6,360 nucleotides of DNA, taken from assembly GCA_022865845.1 (NCBI GenBank), contig JALHUC010000480.1, forward strand, positions 1 through 6,360. The letters run 5' to 3'. The DNA is from a bacterium. Its GTDB lineage: Bacteria; BMS3Abin14. This document shows positions 5,545 to 6,360 of the stretch, one piece after another (position 1 is the stretch's first letter; the number at the start of each line of letters is the position of its first letter). The notes beneath the pieces were generated by a model. That model was not told the origin of the DNA, ran no database searches, and saw only the letters and a list, made by a program, of their open reading frames with translations. Both the position numbers and the translations under genes were made by a program.

Positions 5545-6052
5545 GTTGCGTCTCAAACTCCCGGTATACGCATTTTCGGCGGCTGTCATCCTGATCTGTC
5601 TTGCGGTACCGACTGGCCCTGCATGGGCTAAGGACCAGGTGGAAGGGGCCGCGGTTCTGGGCACATGGCGCACCGGGGCCGAGGGCAAGGAGCTTGCGAA
5701 GGTGACCATCACCAGCGTGGGCGGCGAATATATAGGTCGGATCGTCTGGCTTCAGCACCCCCTGTTCAGGCCGGGTGATGAACCAGGGATGGAGGGAAAG
5801 CCCAAGATCGACCTTCAGAATTCCGATCCCGAACTGCGTGACCGCCCCGTGCTCGGGATGACGATCCTGGATGGGTTTCGATTTGATCCGGGGAAGACAT
5901 GGCCCTGGACCGGCGGAACGGTTTACGATCCCGAGAACGGAAAAACTTACAGTTCCCGCATGAGGTGCGAGGATGAAAACACCCTCAGGATCAAGGGGTT
6001 TATCCTGATACCCCTTTTCGGCCGTTCGACAACGTGGACGAGGGAAAAATAG
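5537..6052 (+). CDS. Secreted DUF2147 family protein
   Basis: The 171-residue product begins with a clear signal peptide: a basic start (GKLRLK), a hydrophobic stretch (VYAFSAAVILICLAV) and a probable cleavage after AWA (residue 31). The mature part is a typical DUF2147 domain: LGTWRTGAEGKELAKVTI, EYIGRIVWLQHP, PKIDLQNSDPELRDRPVLGM, GGTVYDPENGKTYSSRMR and the terminal IPLFGRSTTWTRE. DUF2147 proteins are small periplasmic or exported beta-rich proteins of unknown biochemical role, so no function is assigned. The start is uncertain. GTG at 5537 gives the best signal peptide and overlaps the polyketide synthase stop by 8 bases; TTG 5546 is possible; TTG 5477 would add residues ahead of the signal peptide. 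The ribosome binding site is weak (GGCGGG near 5515-5520). Tight overlap suggests co-transcription with the synthase. Confidence 0.85.
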   Translation: MGKLRLKLPVYAFSAAVILICLAVPTGPAWAKDQVEGAAVLGTWRTGAEGKELAKVTITSVGGEYIGRIVWLQHPLFRPGDEPGMEGKPKIDLQNSDPELRDRPVLGMTILDGFRFDPGKTWPWTGGTVYDPENGKTYSSRMRCEDENTLRIKGFILIPLFGRSTTWTREK

Positions 6053-6072
6053 GTACCGACGGCCAAGTGCTC

Positions 6073-6090
6073 TGACCCCAAGGGGTGCCC
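6073..6090. repeat. TGAYCCCA(C)AGGGGTGCCC repeat, left copy
   Basis: TGACCCCAAGGGGTGCCC lies exactly where similarity to the RAYT transposase stops. It is a near-copy, in direct orientation, of TGATCCCACAGGGGTGCCC at 6276-6294, differing by one substitution and one extra base. It contains the inverted pair ACCCC/GGGGT. It fits a RAYT-associated element end or a recombination site. Confidence 0.6.
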
Positions 6091-6187
6091 AGTCTTTCTC
6101 GTTGTGGAAGATCGTGATCCGCCCAATGCCGCGGCTTATGATATGATACATGGCATTCGGGTATTGGATCCTCAGGGGTCTGGCCAT
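6090..6187 (-). pseudogene. RAYT (REP-associated tyrosine transposase, IS200-like Y1 family), N-terminal remnant
   Basis: Reading leftward from the ATG at 6187, the product is MARPLRIQYPNAMYHIISRG followed by IGRITIFHNEKDW. This is the characteristic N-terminus of RAYT / Y1_Tnp proteins. A good ribosome binding site (GGAAAGGAGG on the minus strand) precedes it. After about 33 codons the similarity ends abruptly at the AGGGGTGCCC repeat. The rest of the protein is missing, including the catalytic HUH motif and tyrosine; full-length members are usually well over 150 residues. The frame continues antisense through the DUF2147 gene, but that part is not transposase. The fragment cannot be active. 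It is convergent with the polyketide synthase operon. Confidence 0.85.
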
Positions 6188-6194
6188 TTTGGTC

Positions 6195-6220
6195 CTCCTT
6201 TCCTTTGTATGGAAAGGGAG
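6195..6220 (-). promoter_or_regulatory. Hairpin masking the transposase ribosome binding site
   Basis: CCTTTCC (6197-6203) and GGAAAGG (6211-6217) form a perfect 7-bp inverted repeat with a 7-base loop. With one bulge it extends to CTCCTTTCC / GGAAAGGGAG. On the minus-strand RNA, the arm nearer the gene includes the GGAAAGGAGG ribosome binding site of the transposase remnant. The hairpin would hide that site and keep translation low, a known control strategy for IS200-type transposases. The regulatory role is inferred. Confidence 0.5.
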
Positions 6221-6231
6221 CAAGAACGAGG

Positions 6232-6244
6232 CCAACCTGGTTGG
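6232..6244. repeat. 13-bp perfect palindrome upstream of the transposase remnant
   Basis: CCAACC (6232-6237), T, GGTTGG (6239-6244) is a perfect inverted repeat about 45 bases upstream of the transposase start. It could be a second hairpin in the transposase leader or part of the element end recognised by the enzyme. The flanking sequence gives no further clue. Confidence 0.4.
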
Positions 6245-6275
6245 GTATAGTCTCAAAAGTGTGAAAGGAGAGAAT

Positions 6276-6294
6276 TGATCCCACAGGGGTGCCC
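6276..6294. repeat. TGAYCCCA(C)AGGGGTGCCC repeat, right copy
   Basis: TGATCCCACAGGGGTGCCC is the partner of 6073-6090. The two copies enclose 185 bases: the transposase start, its leader and both hairpins. The remaining 6295-6360 shows an eight-T run near 6318-6325 but no gene or recognisable site. Confidence 0.6.
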
Positions 6295-6360
6295 GATGCC
6301 TGGTCCACAGTTGAGGTTTTTTTTGAACATCCCGTTACTTTTCACTGTTTTTAAGATCCA

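Noticed and set aside
5510..6256. 248-codon minus-strand open frame as a full transposase gene
   Set aside because: Only about 33 codons from 6187 to 6090 resemble a RAYT. The remainder runs antisense through the DUF2147 gene with no transposase motifs, and the codons before 6187 are leader sequence.

Overview
The window reads as accessory DNA from an anaerobic or microaerophilic Gram-negative bacterium. Best guess: a deltaproteobacterial-type lineage (Desulfobacterota or similar), probably assembled from a metagenome. The evidence is indirect: an FprA-type flavodiiron protein, a four-helix-bundle (S23-like) gene, a RAYT transposase remnant with GACCCC-type repeats, and a cobalamin-fold radical SAM enzyme. 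The sequence alone does not fix the taxon.

Layout. Positions 1-298 hold the 3' part of a four-helix-bundle protein gene. Positions 299-1260 hold a complete HigB/HigA-type toxin-antitoxin operon. It lies between two direct copies of a 75-84 bp repeat, and each copy begins with a ladder of GTGCAC palindromes spaced exactly 8 bp apart. The toxin promoter (TTGACG, 17 bp, TAATAT) lies inside a 39-bp palindrome that is the probable HigA operator, and the toxin mRNA would be almost leaderless. Positions 1261-1477 are a repeat-rich leader, followed by a monocistronic flavodiiron protein gene (1478-2656) with all metal ligands present. Positions 2657-2986 contain no gene and carry short repeats of the GTGAGGTnCGACCCnA type.

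From about 2987 the style changes. Three plus-strand genes are packed with overlapping ends: a radical SAM enzyme with an N-terminal B12-binding-like domain, a type III polyketide synthase with an intact Cys-His-Asn triad, and a secreted DUF2147 protein. The first pair overlaps by ATGA or nearly so; the second pair overlaps by 8 bp. This looks like a very small biosynthetic operon: the synthase makes a pyrone, resorcinol or phloroglucinol type product, and the radical SAM enzyme (possibly a methylase) tailors it or its starter. The product is unknown.

The right end (6053-6360) holds, on the minus strand, only the first ~33 codons of a RAYT (REP-associated tyrosine transposase). It is bounded by direct copies of TGAYCCCA(C)AGGGGTGCCC and has a hairpin that would mask its ribosome binding site. 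Related GACCCC-type and TTTGCCAA-type elements recur at several gene borders, so the window may be built from gene-plus-repeat blocks.
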